Of a stretch of 64,000 nucleotides of DNA, positions 22,392 to 33,700 are shown piece after piece (position 1 is the first letter of the stretch; every line of letters starts with the position of its first letter). Location of the stretch: contig JAKLMB010000045.1 in assembly GCA_022813625.1 (NCBI GenBank), positions 1-64,000 on the forward strand. The letters are read 5' to 3'. This DNA is from Aaosphaeria pasadenensis. Taxonomy: Eukaryota; Ascomycota; Dothideomycetes; Pleosporales. Below the pieces are notes generated by a model. It did no database searches. It saw nothing but the letters and a program-made list of their open reading frames with translations, and was not told the origin of the DNA. The position numbers were made by a program, and so were the translations under genes.

Positions 22392-23202
22392 ATGAGCTGG
22401 TATGAGATTGTCACTGTCAAGCAAAGCAACATTAGATCTCATGGCCACCGACCTCCTCCTCGACGGCATAGCAATTGCAACATCCTAGATGACTCACGGC
22501 GTCCGCTACTCGAAATCGTCAACTTTCCTCAAAAATCCTATGGTCGACATTCTCGACCTAGATCTCCCGCACCTCACAAACACCTTACCAACATCCACAT
22601 CGATATCTCCGACCCTCCACGACCTGTGCGCCGTCATGACCGCCCACAATTCGTACGCCGCCGCTCAATCAGTAACCCTCCCCCAGTCAAGAAGGAAACT
22701 CCCACCGTCAACATCATTTCCCACTCCGCCTCCGCTTTGAATAGCCGAGATGTCAAAGACAGGACCTATGCCGAGGGACGCTTCGACCAGGCCTTGAAGT
22801 TCGTACCCAAGGATGCCTACTACCTGTACGAGATCAACTGCGTACATATGAAAACACCGCCCCAGCATATCTGCGATTCTTTCACGGGACAGGCCGAGAT
22901 TGTGAAGCGTTCGGTCATGAACGATCCCAGGGCCAGAAATGCCGTGTAAGTCTTGACTTCTTTTACTGATGGCTCTGTCCAGAGACTAACTGTGTGGTAG
23001 GGAAAAAGCAGTCGACAACGTCATGGATGCACTCAAGAGAGGTCACTCCAAAGTCTGGCTCGAGACACGCTGTGTCTTGGGTACACATCGTAGCGTAGCG
23101 ATTGCAGAGGTCATCGGCGAGGAACTCGATTCGATGGGTGTGAATGTTATGGTCCAGCATCCGCATATCAGAGATGCCGATTGGCACAGGCGACGTGGCT
23201 GA
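22392..23202 (+). CDS. RapZ C-terminal-domain-like protein (copy 1)
   Basis: A 251-residue protein. Exons are 22392-22945 and 23001-23202; the join restores a Val codon. The first 110 residues are Pro/Arg/His-rich and probably disordered. The rest resembles the C-terminal domain of bacterial RapZ, the RNase adaptor that senses glucosamine-6-phosphate. Cys 209 and GTHRSV (212-217) reproduce the spacing C-x2-G-x-H-R-S of the bacterial pocket. Upstream, MKTPPQHICDSFTGQAEIV corresponds to the NP..L...TG block. The kinase-like N-terminal half of RapZ is missing. A second copy lies at 36 kb with the same landmarks, such as VM-x-DxRAR-x-AV. Function in fungi is unknown to me; binding of a sugar phosphate or nucleotide is inference. 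Confidence 0.75.
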
Positions 23203-23464
23203 ACTTGATATGTCTTGATGGTTACTGCATTGGGCGACATTGGTGTTAGTGGGCTGTTTCTGTGTTTTGATCAGATGGACTGGTAATGGCATTGGAGCAT
23301 GGACTTTGATTAGGAAGCATGGTTGAGATCCTTCTGTTTTTGGTCTAATGGTCGTGGTTCTGTAAGATTAACGAACGGTAATGTAGACTGTAAGCAATAC
23401 GAACTAGAAATCCTTCGAGCCGAGTACCACTGAAACAATTATGTACTCAGAGTGAACTATATGC

Positions 23465-24568
23465 CTATACCACTCCCGCCTTCGCATACATTTCATCAAT
23501 GAACTGATGCCTCTTGACAGCATCGTCAAATGAGAATACACCGTGTTCCTTGCTCTTTCCATTCGCAAAACTCTCATACAACCTCGCCACATTCCGAGAG
23601 TACAAAACCTCACTGCTGTGTCGATCCTTCTCGACAAACACCTTCTCCACCTCTTTAGTTTCATGATCGAACACTTCGATACTAACATCGTCGTCCGAGA
23701 GATGCAAATGAGAATTGGCCCCCTTCAGCTCAATCTGACCCTTCGTGCCGTAGATACTCCACTTCGACCCTTCCTTGCCAGCCCAAGCAGGCCCACCTCG
23801 AAGATGATATGACATCACAGCCCCAGACTCAAGCCTCCCCTGAATGAGAACCTGATCATGCGAGCTCCTCTTGACATCTCTCAGATGATTACCCTCCGCA
23901 TCAATGATCTCAACGTCCGGGTACGACACATCCAGCGTGGACTGGAACTCCCCCCACGGCCCCAAAACCCAACGAATTGACTCGAGCGAATGCGCCGCAT
24001 ACACCGTAAGCTGATTCGCGCCAATGCTCCTATCATTCATGTACTCCGTCTTCTCATCACCAGTGCGATCGAAGAACGTGGACGTCGCGTAGAAGTTGGA
24101 ACTCAGCACTTTGCCAATTCGTCCGGCGCCAATCAGTTCCTTGACCTTGTTGAGCGCCGGAGACTGCGAAGCCTGCAACCCGATCAGCGTCTTCACGCCA
24201 TGGGACCTCGCCAGCTCCGCGAGCTCCTCGGCCCTCGACGTCGATTTCTCGAGCGGCCACTCGCAGAAGACGTCCTTGCCTGCCTTGATCGCCGGCGCGA
24301 GAGCGTCGAAGTGGCGGTCCACGCGGATGGAGCACACGACGAGCTGAACGTCCGGGTCGGCGGCGAGGTCGGCAGGGCTGGCGTACGCTTTCGTGGTAGG
24401 CGGGAGGTTGTGGGTTGCGATTGCGGTTTGGGCGGCGGAGAGGGAGGAGTTGCAGAGGGCGACGATGGTGTATTGAGAGGGGTTGTTGAGGAGGGCGGGG
24501 AGGTGCGCCCATACGGCCCAGGACTGGGTGGAAGAGAGGCCGATGATGCCGACTTTTATGGGGGACAT
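23465..24568 (-). CDS. Gfo/Idh/MocA-family protein, Gal80-like
   Basis: An intronless 367-residue protein with an N-terminal NAD(P)-binding fold (KVGIIGLSSTQSWAVWAHLP) and a C-terminal alpha/beta domain of the Gfo/Idh/MocA family. The glycine loop, with SWA after it, and CEWPLEKS in place of the usual CEKP resemble the Gal80 branch, whose members act as regulators instead of dehydrogenases, though some fungal relatives may be enzymes. The catalytic Lys of the EKP motif is displaced (EWPLEK). Start chosen at ATG 24568 (MSPIKVG) because the fold begins immediately; the frame stays open further upstream without homology. It is divergent from VTC4. Substrate or partner cannot be told. Confidence 0.85.
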   Translation of the reverse strand: MSPIKVGIIGLSSTQSWAVWAHLPALLNNPSQYTIVALCNSSLSAAQTAIATHNLPPTTKAYASPADLAADPDVQLVVCSIRVDRHFDALAPAIKAGKDVFCEWPLEKSTSRAEELAELARSHGVKTLIGLQASQSPALNKVKELIGAGRIGKVLSSNFYATSTFFDRTGDEKTEYMNDRSIGANQLTVYAAHSLESIRWVLGPWGEFQSTLDVSYPDVEIIDAEGNHLRDVKRSSHDQVLIQGRLESGAVMSYHLRGGPAWAGKEGSKWSIYGTKGQIELKGANSHLHLSDDDVSIEVFDHETKEVEKVFVEKDRHSSEVLYSRNVARLYESFANGKSKEHGVFSFDDAVKRHQFIDEMYAKAGVV

Positions 24569-25637
24569 GTTGGAGGGTTTGGAGTTTGAAAACGTTGATA
24601 ATATAAGGTAGTTACTGGTAACAAACAGCAAAGGGATGAGGTTCTGATCGGGGATTCAATTGAACGTAGATGTTTGATGAAAGTGGGTTCTATGGAGTCA
24701 TGATGGCTGGAAGATCCTCTTATATATTGTGTTGAGATATTGCACTGTTGCTAGATTCGACATAACTGTTCTGTATCTTCTTACAAAGGATTGCGGATGA
24801 GGCTGCGGAGTGCATGCGGAGGTGCGGAGGAGGATGCGGAGGGCTGATGTGCTTTGAAATACAATTTTATCAATCAGATATGGCCATCTTTAGATGATTA
24901 ATTTTTGACCCAATCGCGGCCTTGATGCTTTTATGAATTGCGAGCATGAATTGTGAGTATCAGTCCACGATGTCTGAATATATCGATGCTCATTTAGGTA
25001 ATGGAGATGGTGGTTGTCTGGCCAATGATGGATGAGAGAATAGTTCGATGTCTGATTGGTCAATTGCAACCATGGGCATCGTCGCCGGAGAAAGGAAAGC
25101 GCGACCCAAGAAGAGCCAACCATCGAAACCTCACAAACTCCCGGATTCTAAGAGGAGACGAAAGGATTGAAAAAAGAAACTTTCTCTGGCCTGCTCGTAT
25201 TCTCTCGGTGATAGACTTTTACTATAGTTCCGATCATAGGACAGTACGTCAGAAATCGACGAGCGCGACAGAGCCATCGCCTCCCAACAAGGACCAGCAC
25301 GTGGGTGTTCCTCTAGCTCTCGTTGGCCTGGAGCGTCACATGTAGGTACTTGCGCGCGCCCGCCCTCCCAGCCGTCTCATAATAGCCAGCTAGTTTCTGT
25401 TACTCGTAGCAGCGCCGCTCGAGAGATCCCTGCCCAAGCTTCGGACTGACGACTGTCTTGGATCTTTGCGCTTCCTATCCAACTCTTTCTTTTTCACACA
25501 GCGGGGAGCTCTTGTCTTCCTGTACGACTTAACTTTCTATCCCTTCCTCACGTCCCCTAAACGTCGCGACAGCTTCATCCACTCGTCGTTCATTTTCTAC
25601 AGGTGCTGTGCGCTCCAATTGGCGCAATCCGCCCGTC
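24569..25637. other. Intergenic, divergent Gal80-like and VTC4 promoters
   Basis: About 1.07 kb. A GCGGAG-rich patch with repeated TGCGGAGG lies at 24791-24845. CACGTGGG lies at 25298-25305. From about 25480 to 25620 the strand is pyrimidine-rich, a likely VTC4 leader. No coding frame was recognised. Confidence 0.55.
25298..25305 (+). promoter_or_regulatory. CACGTGGG (Pho-type) box upstream of VTC4
   Basis: An exact high-affinity Pho4-type octamer, 340 bases before the VTC4 start codon. VTC genes belong to the phosphate-starvation regulon in budding yeast, so the placement is expected. It lies 730 bases from the divergent Gal80-like start. Occupancy is inferred. Confidence 0.5.
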
Positions 25638-28151
25638 ATGAGGTTCGTTCAACGTCGCGGCACGCCTTTCCTCCCAGCGCGCCCGACCCTCCAATCGCCG
25701 CCTGCTGCATGATGCAATCCTCGTCTACGGTTCTAACTTTGCCGCGTACTATAGGTTCGGTCAACAGCTCAAGTCTTCTCTCGTTAGGGATTGGATGTTC
25801 TACTACATCGACTACGAAGGTCTTAAGGATGCCCTCCACCTGCACCGAACATGGGACGAGAAGGCCGAGCAGGAATTTGTCTCCAAGCTCGAGAAGGAGC
25901 TCGACAAGGTCTACGGCTTCACGCAGGTGAAGAGTGAGGAGATCATCCGCCGAATTGCCGCTTCCGAGAACGAGGTCAACGACGTTGTCGCGCAGGTCGA
26001 CCAGCCCGGTCCCAATGGCCCGACCGACGAGGACTTTGAGCTCTTGGAGGAGGACTTGAGTGACATCATTGCAGATGTGCATGACCTAGCCAAGTTCACA
26101 CAGCTCAACTACACTGGATTCCAAAAGATTATCAAGAAGCACGACGTATGCGATCCCGCTCATTGCGCATGTTTTGGGGCTAACAACAATAGAAAACCAC
26201 TCGTTGGGTATTGAAGCCGGTCTTCGCAACCCGCCTAAAGCAAAAGCCGTTCTACAAGGACAATTATGATTCTTTTATCGTTAAACTCTCGAAGCTTTAC
26301 GACGATGTGCGGACGCGCGGAAACCCCGTCAAGGGCGACTCGGCTGCTGGAGGAAAGCAACAGAACTTCGTTCGACAGACCACCAAGTACTGGGTGCACC
26401 CGGATAACATCACCGAGTTGAAACTCATCGTTCTCAAACATCTGCCGGTTCTTGTCTTCAACGCAAGCAAGGAGTTCCAGATCGATGACTCGGCCATTAC
26501 TTCCATCTATTTCGATAACACGGACACTTGGGAGCTGTATCAGGGCCGATTGAAGAAGACGGAAGGTGCCGAGGCCATCCGCCTGCGTTGGTATGGCGGC
26601 ATGTCGAACGAAAACATCTATGTTGAGCGGAAAACTCATCGAGAGGATTGGACTGGAGAGGAATCCGTCAAGGCTCGTTTCAAGCTGAAGGAGAAGCATG
26701 TCAATGCCTACCTCCGCGGCGAGTATACGCCTGAGCAGATTTTTGAGAAGGAGCGCCGCGACAACAAGAGACCGGAGAAAGATATTGCATCGGATGAGCA
26801 GCTTGCGCGCGAAATCCAGTATAGAGTGTTGACCCGCAGCCTCGTCCCCGTCACGCGATCTTTCTACCACCGTACCGCTTTCCAGTTGCCTGGCGATGCT
26901 CGTGTCCGTATCTCTCTAGATACTGAACTCACAATGACCCGTGAGGACAACCTTGATGGCCGCCAACGAGCCGGTGATAACTGGCGCCGTATGGACATCG
27001 GCATTGACTGGCCTTTCTCTCAATTACCCCCAGAGGACATTGAGCGCTTCCCCTATGCAGTTCTCGAAGTCAAGCTACAAACCCAGGCTGGCCAGGAACC
27101 TCCGCAGTGGATTCGCGAATTGACATCCTCCCATCTCGTCGAAGCTGTTCCCAAATTCTCGAAATACATCCACGGTACCGCCACTCTCAACCCCAAGCGT
27201 ATCAACTTGCTACCCTACTGGGCACCGCAGATGAAAGTCGATATCCGTAAACCAGTGAGCCACAAATTCGGAATCGAGCGACCAGGCGCAAGCAACGATA
27301 TCAGTACCAGTGGTAACATGGATGACGACAGTGATGATGACGACGCAAGCTATGGCCTACCGCAAGCTCAAGGAAATGAAGATGACGACAGAATCCGACG
27401 ACTCCGTGAGGCTAGGGATGTCATGGAGCAACAAGATATCAACCAGCGCAGGAACTACGGTGCCATCTCTGGTGGCGAGGGACCTAACGCACTTGACGTC
27501 GAGGAGCGCATTGCAGCTCAGCCAGTTGTCACTGATGACTATCCCATTTACGACTCAGATAGCGAGGACGAGGAGGATGAACTAGAGGAAGCTCGTCGTG
27601 CTGGAGGATGGCAATACCGCCAAACATTGATCAAGCATAAGGCGAAGGAGGTCGGTAACACACTGGCCGAATGGGGTTGGGCAATCATCCCTCGACCTCG
27701 ACCAACAGATGTCGGCGGTGGCGGATTCCATCTAGGAGTTCCCAGCTGGAAACAACCAGGAGAGATCAAACGCTTCAAAGCACCTAAGGGCAAACGCATC
27801 CACGTACCTGTCCGCGTCGAGCCCAAAGTCCAATTGGCCACCGAGCGTACATTCCTGTCCTGGCTCGAATTCTCCATACTTCTTGGATCTATTGCTGCTA
27901 CGCTACTCAATTTCGGTGACGGTTTGGCACTCGCTGCCGCTTGGGCATTTACCATCATCGCGTGTTGCGCTTTGTTCTACTCCGCGAGCTTGTATCTCTG
28001 GAGAGTTCGTATGATCAGGAAGAGGCGAGCTGTCACGTATCACGACAAGTGGGGCCCAACTCTCCTCTGCATTGGACTTTTGGCCGCGGTGGCTACAAGT
28101 TTCGGCGTGAGATTGGGTGGTGGCGGTTGGCAAGGAGGCTTGAAGGGCTGA
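25638..28151 (+). CDS. VTC4: Vacuolar transporter chaperone, polyphosphate polymerase subunit Vtc4
   Basis: Catalytic subunit of the vacuolar membrane VTC complex, which makes polyphosphate from ATP and moves it into the vacuole. Exons are 25638-25642, 25755-26145 and 26193-28151, giving 784 residues; the five-base first exon supplies MR of the SPX start MRFGQQLKSSL. SPX domain (about 1-150) senses inositol pyrophosphates. The tunnel domain (about 190-480) has RLRW at 262-265, ERKTHRE, EVK at 424-426 and KFSK with Lys 456. These sit two residues before the yeast Vtc4 catalytic positions R264, R266, E426 and K458, which favours Vtc4 over Vtc2/3. An acidic linker follows, then three membrane segments (about 680-784) of the DUF202 type. 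A CACGTGGG box lies upstream. Confidence 0.93.
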
Positions 28152-28758
28152 ACAGGCTGAGTAGTTACTGTTCGGTTTTTGATTAGTCAAGTGTCTTGGG
28201 GCCTGGATGCAAGGTGACGGCGCCGGGAATGTTTATGCAAAATGTTTGTCTACGTGTTTCTTGGTAGATTGTAAATAGTTGGCACTGCTGTTGTACTAAT
28301 GGTCTTGTCTGTATTCAATATCAATCAATTGCTTTTACGCAAATAGGAAGCCTGAGTTGAGTCTTAAGTGGTGCATGTAAGAAATTTTCTAGAAGCTACA
28401 TCTGACTTTTATGTATATTGCTCAGCTCACATGGATAAGATTTCTCATTTTCTTTTCTTAGAATAGCTGAAAACGACATGCGTGCCTGAATGAGGGTCGT
28501 CGTAAATCACGTGCCCACAGCAGCTGCATGGCGAAGGCGGTGAGCCACGAACTGCCCACTATGACTCCCCGCGTTCCATTTCAAGGGTCAAGTCCCTCTG
28601 GAGTTATCACAAATATTTAGCAAAGCCCATATATCCTGAAGAAGCGCATTAGTTTGTGTCTTTCTCGTACTGAATTCTCTCGTCCTCAGGCCATCCAATC
28701 GCTCGCCTGTTCGACTTTTCTCCAAGTTCCTGTTTAATTGAAATCAATAACCCCCACC
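28152..28758. other. Intergenic, TYS1 promoter
   Basis: About 610 bases between two plus-strand genes. TCACGTG lies at 28507-28513, 250 bases before the TYS1 start codon. The sequence 28660-28755 is T/C-rich, typical of a fungal leader. Nothing coding was recognised. Confidence 0.55.
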
Positions 28759-30196
28759 ATGTCGGCAGAAAATCTGTCCATAGAGCAACGATGGGCTCTC
28801 ATCAAGGAGAACCTCCAGGAGGTGCTCAACCCAGAGATCATTGACGAGGTCCTGAAGAAGGATGAGCCACTCAAGATCTACTGGGGTACTGCTACGACCG
28901 GAAGGCCGCATTGCGGATACGTATGTCTATATATCCCCTTCTATGCACCCATCTCAACATCCTCAATTCGTGTCGCAACCAAACATATCGCCAACGAAGG
29001 GCAAAAACCAAGACATTCATGATGACTGACCGCAATCGTCTCTCCAGTTCGTCCCCGTCCTCAAACTCGCGCAATTCCTCCAGGCAGGATGCCGCGTCAA
29101 GATCCTCCTCGCCGACATCCACGGCTTCCTCGACAACCTCAAAGCGCCGATCGAGCTCGTCAAGTTCCGCGCCGAGTACTACAAGTACGTGATCACCGCC
29201 CTCCTCAAGGCCGTCAAGGTGCCCATCGACCGACTCGAATTCGTCCTCGGATCCTCTTACCAATTGACTCCGGAGTACACCATGGACCTGTTCCGGCTGT
29301 CGAGCGTGGTGACGGAGCACGACGCAAAGAAGGCAGGCGCCGAGGTCGTCAAGCAAGTCGAGAACGCCACGCTCTCTGGCCTTATCTACCCGCTCATGCA
29401 GGCGCTCGACGAGCAGTACCTTGGTGTTGACGCACAGTTCGGAGGAGTCGACCAGAGGAAGATCTTCGCGCTCGCGAAGGACGTCCTGCCCAAGGTGGGC
29501 TTCAAGGAGCGCGCACATCTCATGAACCCCATGGTTCCCGGCCTTCAGGGAGGAAAGATGAGCGCCAGCGACCCGGACTCCAAGATCGATTTGCTCGACA
29601 CCCCCGACGCGGTCAGGAAGAAGCTGAAGAAGGCCGTCGCGGCGCCCAAGGTCGTCGACGGAAACGGTATCCTCAGCTTCGTCGAGTACGTTCTTCTCCC
29701 CGCCAGCTACCTCCGCTACGGAGTGCAAAAGTTCGTCGTTGAGAGGAGAGACGACACACCGTTGGAGTACACCAACATCGCCGACATGCAAAAGGACTAC
29801 GAAGCTGATATCGTAAGTTTTCCTCCCCCCTCCCCCTTCCTTTTACACCCGAAAAAGTCAAGTTTCAAACATACTAACACAAAACCTTCCCCATAGCTCT
29901 CTCCACAGAACCTGAAACCAGCCGTGACAGAAGCCCTTATCGCGCTCCTCGAGCCCATCCAGACCGCCTTCCAAGCCGACCCCACCTGGCAGGAGATCGA
30001 GAAGAAAGCCTACCCGCCGCCGCCCGCGCCACCAAAGAAGGAGAAGAAGCAGAAGAAGGACAAGGGATCCTTCTACCCCAAGAAGGTCGAGGCCAAGCCG
30101 GACGGCCACGTCGAGGGCGCGGACAAGGCAGTTGTCGATGTTGGTGCAGACGGTGGCGCGGAGGCGGTTGCAAAGTTGGGGCTTGAGGAGAAGTAG
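28759..30196 (+). CDS. TYS1: Tyrosyl-tRNA synthetase, cytoplasmic
   Basis: Class I enzyme charging tRNA-Tyr in the cytosol. Exons are 28759-28920, 29048-29812 and 29897-30196, all phase 0, for 408 residues, close to the yeast enzyme. The HIGH-equivalent is in TTGRPHCGY (residues 46-54), split from [11 protein letters not shown] by the first intron. The KMSKS-equivalent reads [17 protein letters not shown]. Tyrosine-pocket landmarks such as [15 protein letters not shown] and [14 protein letters not shown] are present. The C-terminus is Lys/Pro-rich ([18 protein letters not shown]) and probably binds RNA; it ends GLEEK. This eukaryotic/archaeal-type sequence is clearly not the mitochondrial bacterial-type enzyme. 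It converges with the UGGT gene. Confidence 0.97.
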
Positions 30197-30766
30197 ACAT
30201 GGACGAGACGTGTTTTTTCTTTGGGAGAGGGAGGAAGGCGTTTTTACGAGGGGATTCTGGGTTGGATGACTGGTTCGTTGGTTGTGTGAAGGCCTTGGCC
30301 CCCTTTTCTTCTGCGTGGAGAAGAACAGGCGGTGATTGATATTCAATCCATCACACCAACACACCGCAGCCCATCCGACGGATCTGCCCTTAGCCACCTC
30401 AAGAGATGAGAAGATGATAGAAAGCAGGTAGATAGATACCATTTGGCATGTAAACCGACAGCAAAAGAAACGAAGCACTTTTTCACATTCAGACGAAAGA
30501 AAAGATGGGAAAACCCACCGTGATGTTTTCTTTCGAATTATTAGTGATGACACGGGATACTGTAGAAGCAAGGGGATTTTGAGAGTCTAAAGTGTGTGTC
30601 ATGTTATGATATGTCTGTATACTACTCGTACTATACTGCAACAACTTTGCCTGCCCGCGACCACCTGCTACTACTACACATTGATCGTTTACACGCGTCG
30701 TTCCGCTCTCTGTCTATCTATCTAAAGGGAAGTTCTCAGTTCATTTTGTCATCGTCATCGGCTCCT
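30197..30766. other. Convergent intergenic region
   Basis: About 570 bases between the ends of TYS1 and the UGGT gene, presumably both 3' UTRs. The long plus-strand frame 30596-31453 runs antisense into the UGGT gene and is a shadow of its GC-rich end. Confidence 0.6.
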
Positions 30767-33700
30767 TCAGAGCTCGTCCTTGACTCGCTCTCCGCCCCAA
30801 GCCTGAGGCTCGCCGTGACTTCCAGCAGACCCCTCGCTGCCACTCTCCCTGCCACTCTCGCCGCTACTCTCGCTCTCGCTCTCGCTCTCACCTCCCTTGA
30901 CCCGTTTCGCCAGAGCCGCGATCTCATCATCGTATGTCGTCCACTCGGGGACCTGCCTCCTCGCGCGATCGAGCTTCGGCTCCTTCGTCTGCGGGTTATT
31001 GCAGAGATCGATCGTCTTCGCGTCCTTGAGGCTCTCGTCGGAGCACCAGGTCTCGCACCAGAGCCACTCCTGCGGCAGGCTGTGGATGGGGAGGTTGAAC
31101 TGCATGTTATTCGGCAGATCCTGGTCGAGGTTGGAGAGGGAGTTAGGGTCCGCAGACAGCGAGTGGTACTGCTGTCTGAGGCGGTCGCCGGCGGCGATCT
31201 GCCGGAAGCGCTTGAGGTCGACGACGTAGAGCGCGGAGATGTGGTAGGGGAGGCCGCGCAGGAAGTTGGCCCAGTAGCCTTGCTTCCAGAAGCGGAAGCC
31301 CTCCATCTCGGTGCGGGAGTCGCACATGGGCGTGAAGCCGTACGGCGCGCCTTGAAGGTCGTGCTGCACGAGCTCGTACATGTCGGTGCGGACGATCTGG
31401 TCCGCGTCGACGAAGATGACTTTGTCGAGGTCGAGAGGGAAGAGGACGTCTAGGAAGAGGATCTTGTAGCCCCAGATCTCGCGCTGCTTCTCCGTCTGGC
31501 CGCGCAGCCAGTGCGGCCATTTGTAGGTTACCATTTCGTATTGGAAGCCGTATTCGGCGGCCATGGCGGGGAGGAAGGTTTTGAAGGACGGGGAGAGGAA
31601 TTGCTCGATAAACCAGAATTTGACGGTGTGCTTGGTGTGCTTCATCACGGAGAGCATCATGATGTTGAGCATGCGCTCGTAGAGATGGCCCGAGGCGACG
31701 GAGAAGATGTTGATCTCCGCTTGTACGACGCCGCTGCCGGCGGATTTCTTAGATAACGCCTTTTGCACTTTGTCGGTGTTGAATCCTCCGAGGCCAATCT
31801 TTCCGAGCAGTTTGTTGACCTTCTGGGTGCCCTTCTCGACGAGTTCGGCGGCTACGTTCTCCTCGCTACCTAGCACGTCGGCTTCTTCCTGGCCAGGTTT
31901 GCGAGAGAGGCGAGGGAAAAGTGTCGCACCCTGGAAGCTCATGAGGGCAATCTCGCTGGTTTCATCGCCGGGAACAGGAGCCCAGCCGGCAGGTCCTGCA
32001 CTGTCAATTGTGAAGATCTCCTGGCTGCGGCCGCCCTTGAGTTGGATCTTGAAGAACCCTGGGTTGGCCTTGAATTGGAAGTATCCCAGATTAGCCATGA
32101 TAATGGTATCGGCGAAGTGGGGGTCCTTGTCAGTGGAGAGGACAAGCTCCGCTCCTCGGGGAGGCTGTCCGCCATTCGTTACATCGCGCGAGTGACCCTC
32201 AATGAGGATACTTTCGAGTCCGTAGACTGCTTTGATGCCGTGATATCCTAATGGTCTAAGCTTGATGTTGTCAAGATCATGGACTGATTCTTCAGGTGCA
32301 ACTAGCCACGAGGGAGGAACGTCCATGCCCAAATTAAGTAGTGCATCTTGAGGAATGCCTAAGAACGAGGCAGCTAGGCTTTTAAGGTCACCGTTCTCTT
32401 CGAACATGGGTTCAGAGTTAAGCACATAGCGGTAGAATCGCTTGACGGGTAGTTCCTGGAGCGAATCCTTGGGATTCAAGAACAGTTTGAGGTAGACTCC
32501 TTTCATTTCGGAGAGAACATTCAAGATTGGAACCCATTTCTGGGCCAACTCGGTAGCTGGATCGAGGGAAACAACAATCTGAATGACGGCTGTGGCGTTA
32601 TCGCCCTTGATAATGGCTGTGTGGGCATCGTTCCAGACATTGAAACGGCTCGTTCTTACTGTAGATGCAGTTTCGAAGATTCCTTCTGGCACATCCGAGA
32701 TGGTGGAGAGCGAGACAAGTGACTGCAGTTTCGCGAAATCGAAGGGCGAGGCAATCTTGTCTGAGATCTGCAGCTGTTCAAGGGCGTTGCTGAGAGGTCC
32801 GATGCGCTTAGTAGTTTCGTAAGAAACGAGGGTGTCGACATCGTCCTTGGAGAATGATTGCCCCTCAGGAATGGGTCCAACGTATCGGCCGTTAAGCAGC
32901 AAAGCGCTTTGGCCTGACTTTAGTCCGAAAGCCTCCCAAACTATTGGCTTCGCTGATTCCCAGAACAATGTAGAATTTCCGACCACTGGCGAAAATGTGG
33001 GCTCTTGAGCTAGAATTTCAAGAAGCCGGTTGATAGTCAGATCGTGGTTAGACTTGATCCAGCTTTCGAGGATGTCTTCGGATGCGTTTGATAGCTCAGC
33101 ACCAGCCTGAGGATTGTGGATCAGAACAAGTTCGACGTTATAGTTCTCCTTTCGGTACTCAGCTGCAGATTTAAGCAGGTTGAGCCCTGATTCGGAGTCG
33201 AAGTCGCCAATGACAGTCAAGTGTGCCGGGTTCTTCTTGACAGAACTATCTGCAGCCGCAATGGTGGGCAATTGCTCGAATATCTCTTGGTACTTTTGCT
33301 GGAACTCGGCCATGTCGACCAGGATGATATTTTTCTCATTCTCCGGAATGATCAATGGGTTTCTCTTCGTCGCTGCACTGAAAAGGAAGTACTGAGGCAA
33401 CCAGGTATCGTCCGTGAAAACCTGCTCGAACACACCTCGTTGGATCATTCGGAGGTCCATGCTAATGCGCTGGCTCAACGTGGACAACCAGTCGTCACCC
33501 TGTGCTAGAGCCACACCATTGACGAAGAAAGGAGCGTCTGGGCCAGTTGCTGCGAGACGTGTAAGATATTGCTTTGCACCATCAGTACGAGCTTTGAGAG
33601 ACTCGGCCTGCAAGACTTCAGCAAGGGCGAGGGCGGTACGATCGGTGCGGAGTTTTGCATCCTTCACGGCGGCATCAAAGGTCCCCTGCTCTGGAGTCCC

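Noticed and set aside
22392..23202. Reading the HRSV loop as a tyrosine-phosphatase-type C-x5-R pocket
   Set aside because: Cys to Arg spacing is six (C-x2-G-x-H-R) with His before Arg, and the upstream TG block matches RapZ better than any phosphatase.
30596..31453. 285-codon plus-strand open frame
   Set aside because: It lies antisense to the GC-rich catalytic end of the UGGT gene and has no family resemblance; the minus-strand reading is unmistakable.
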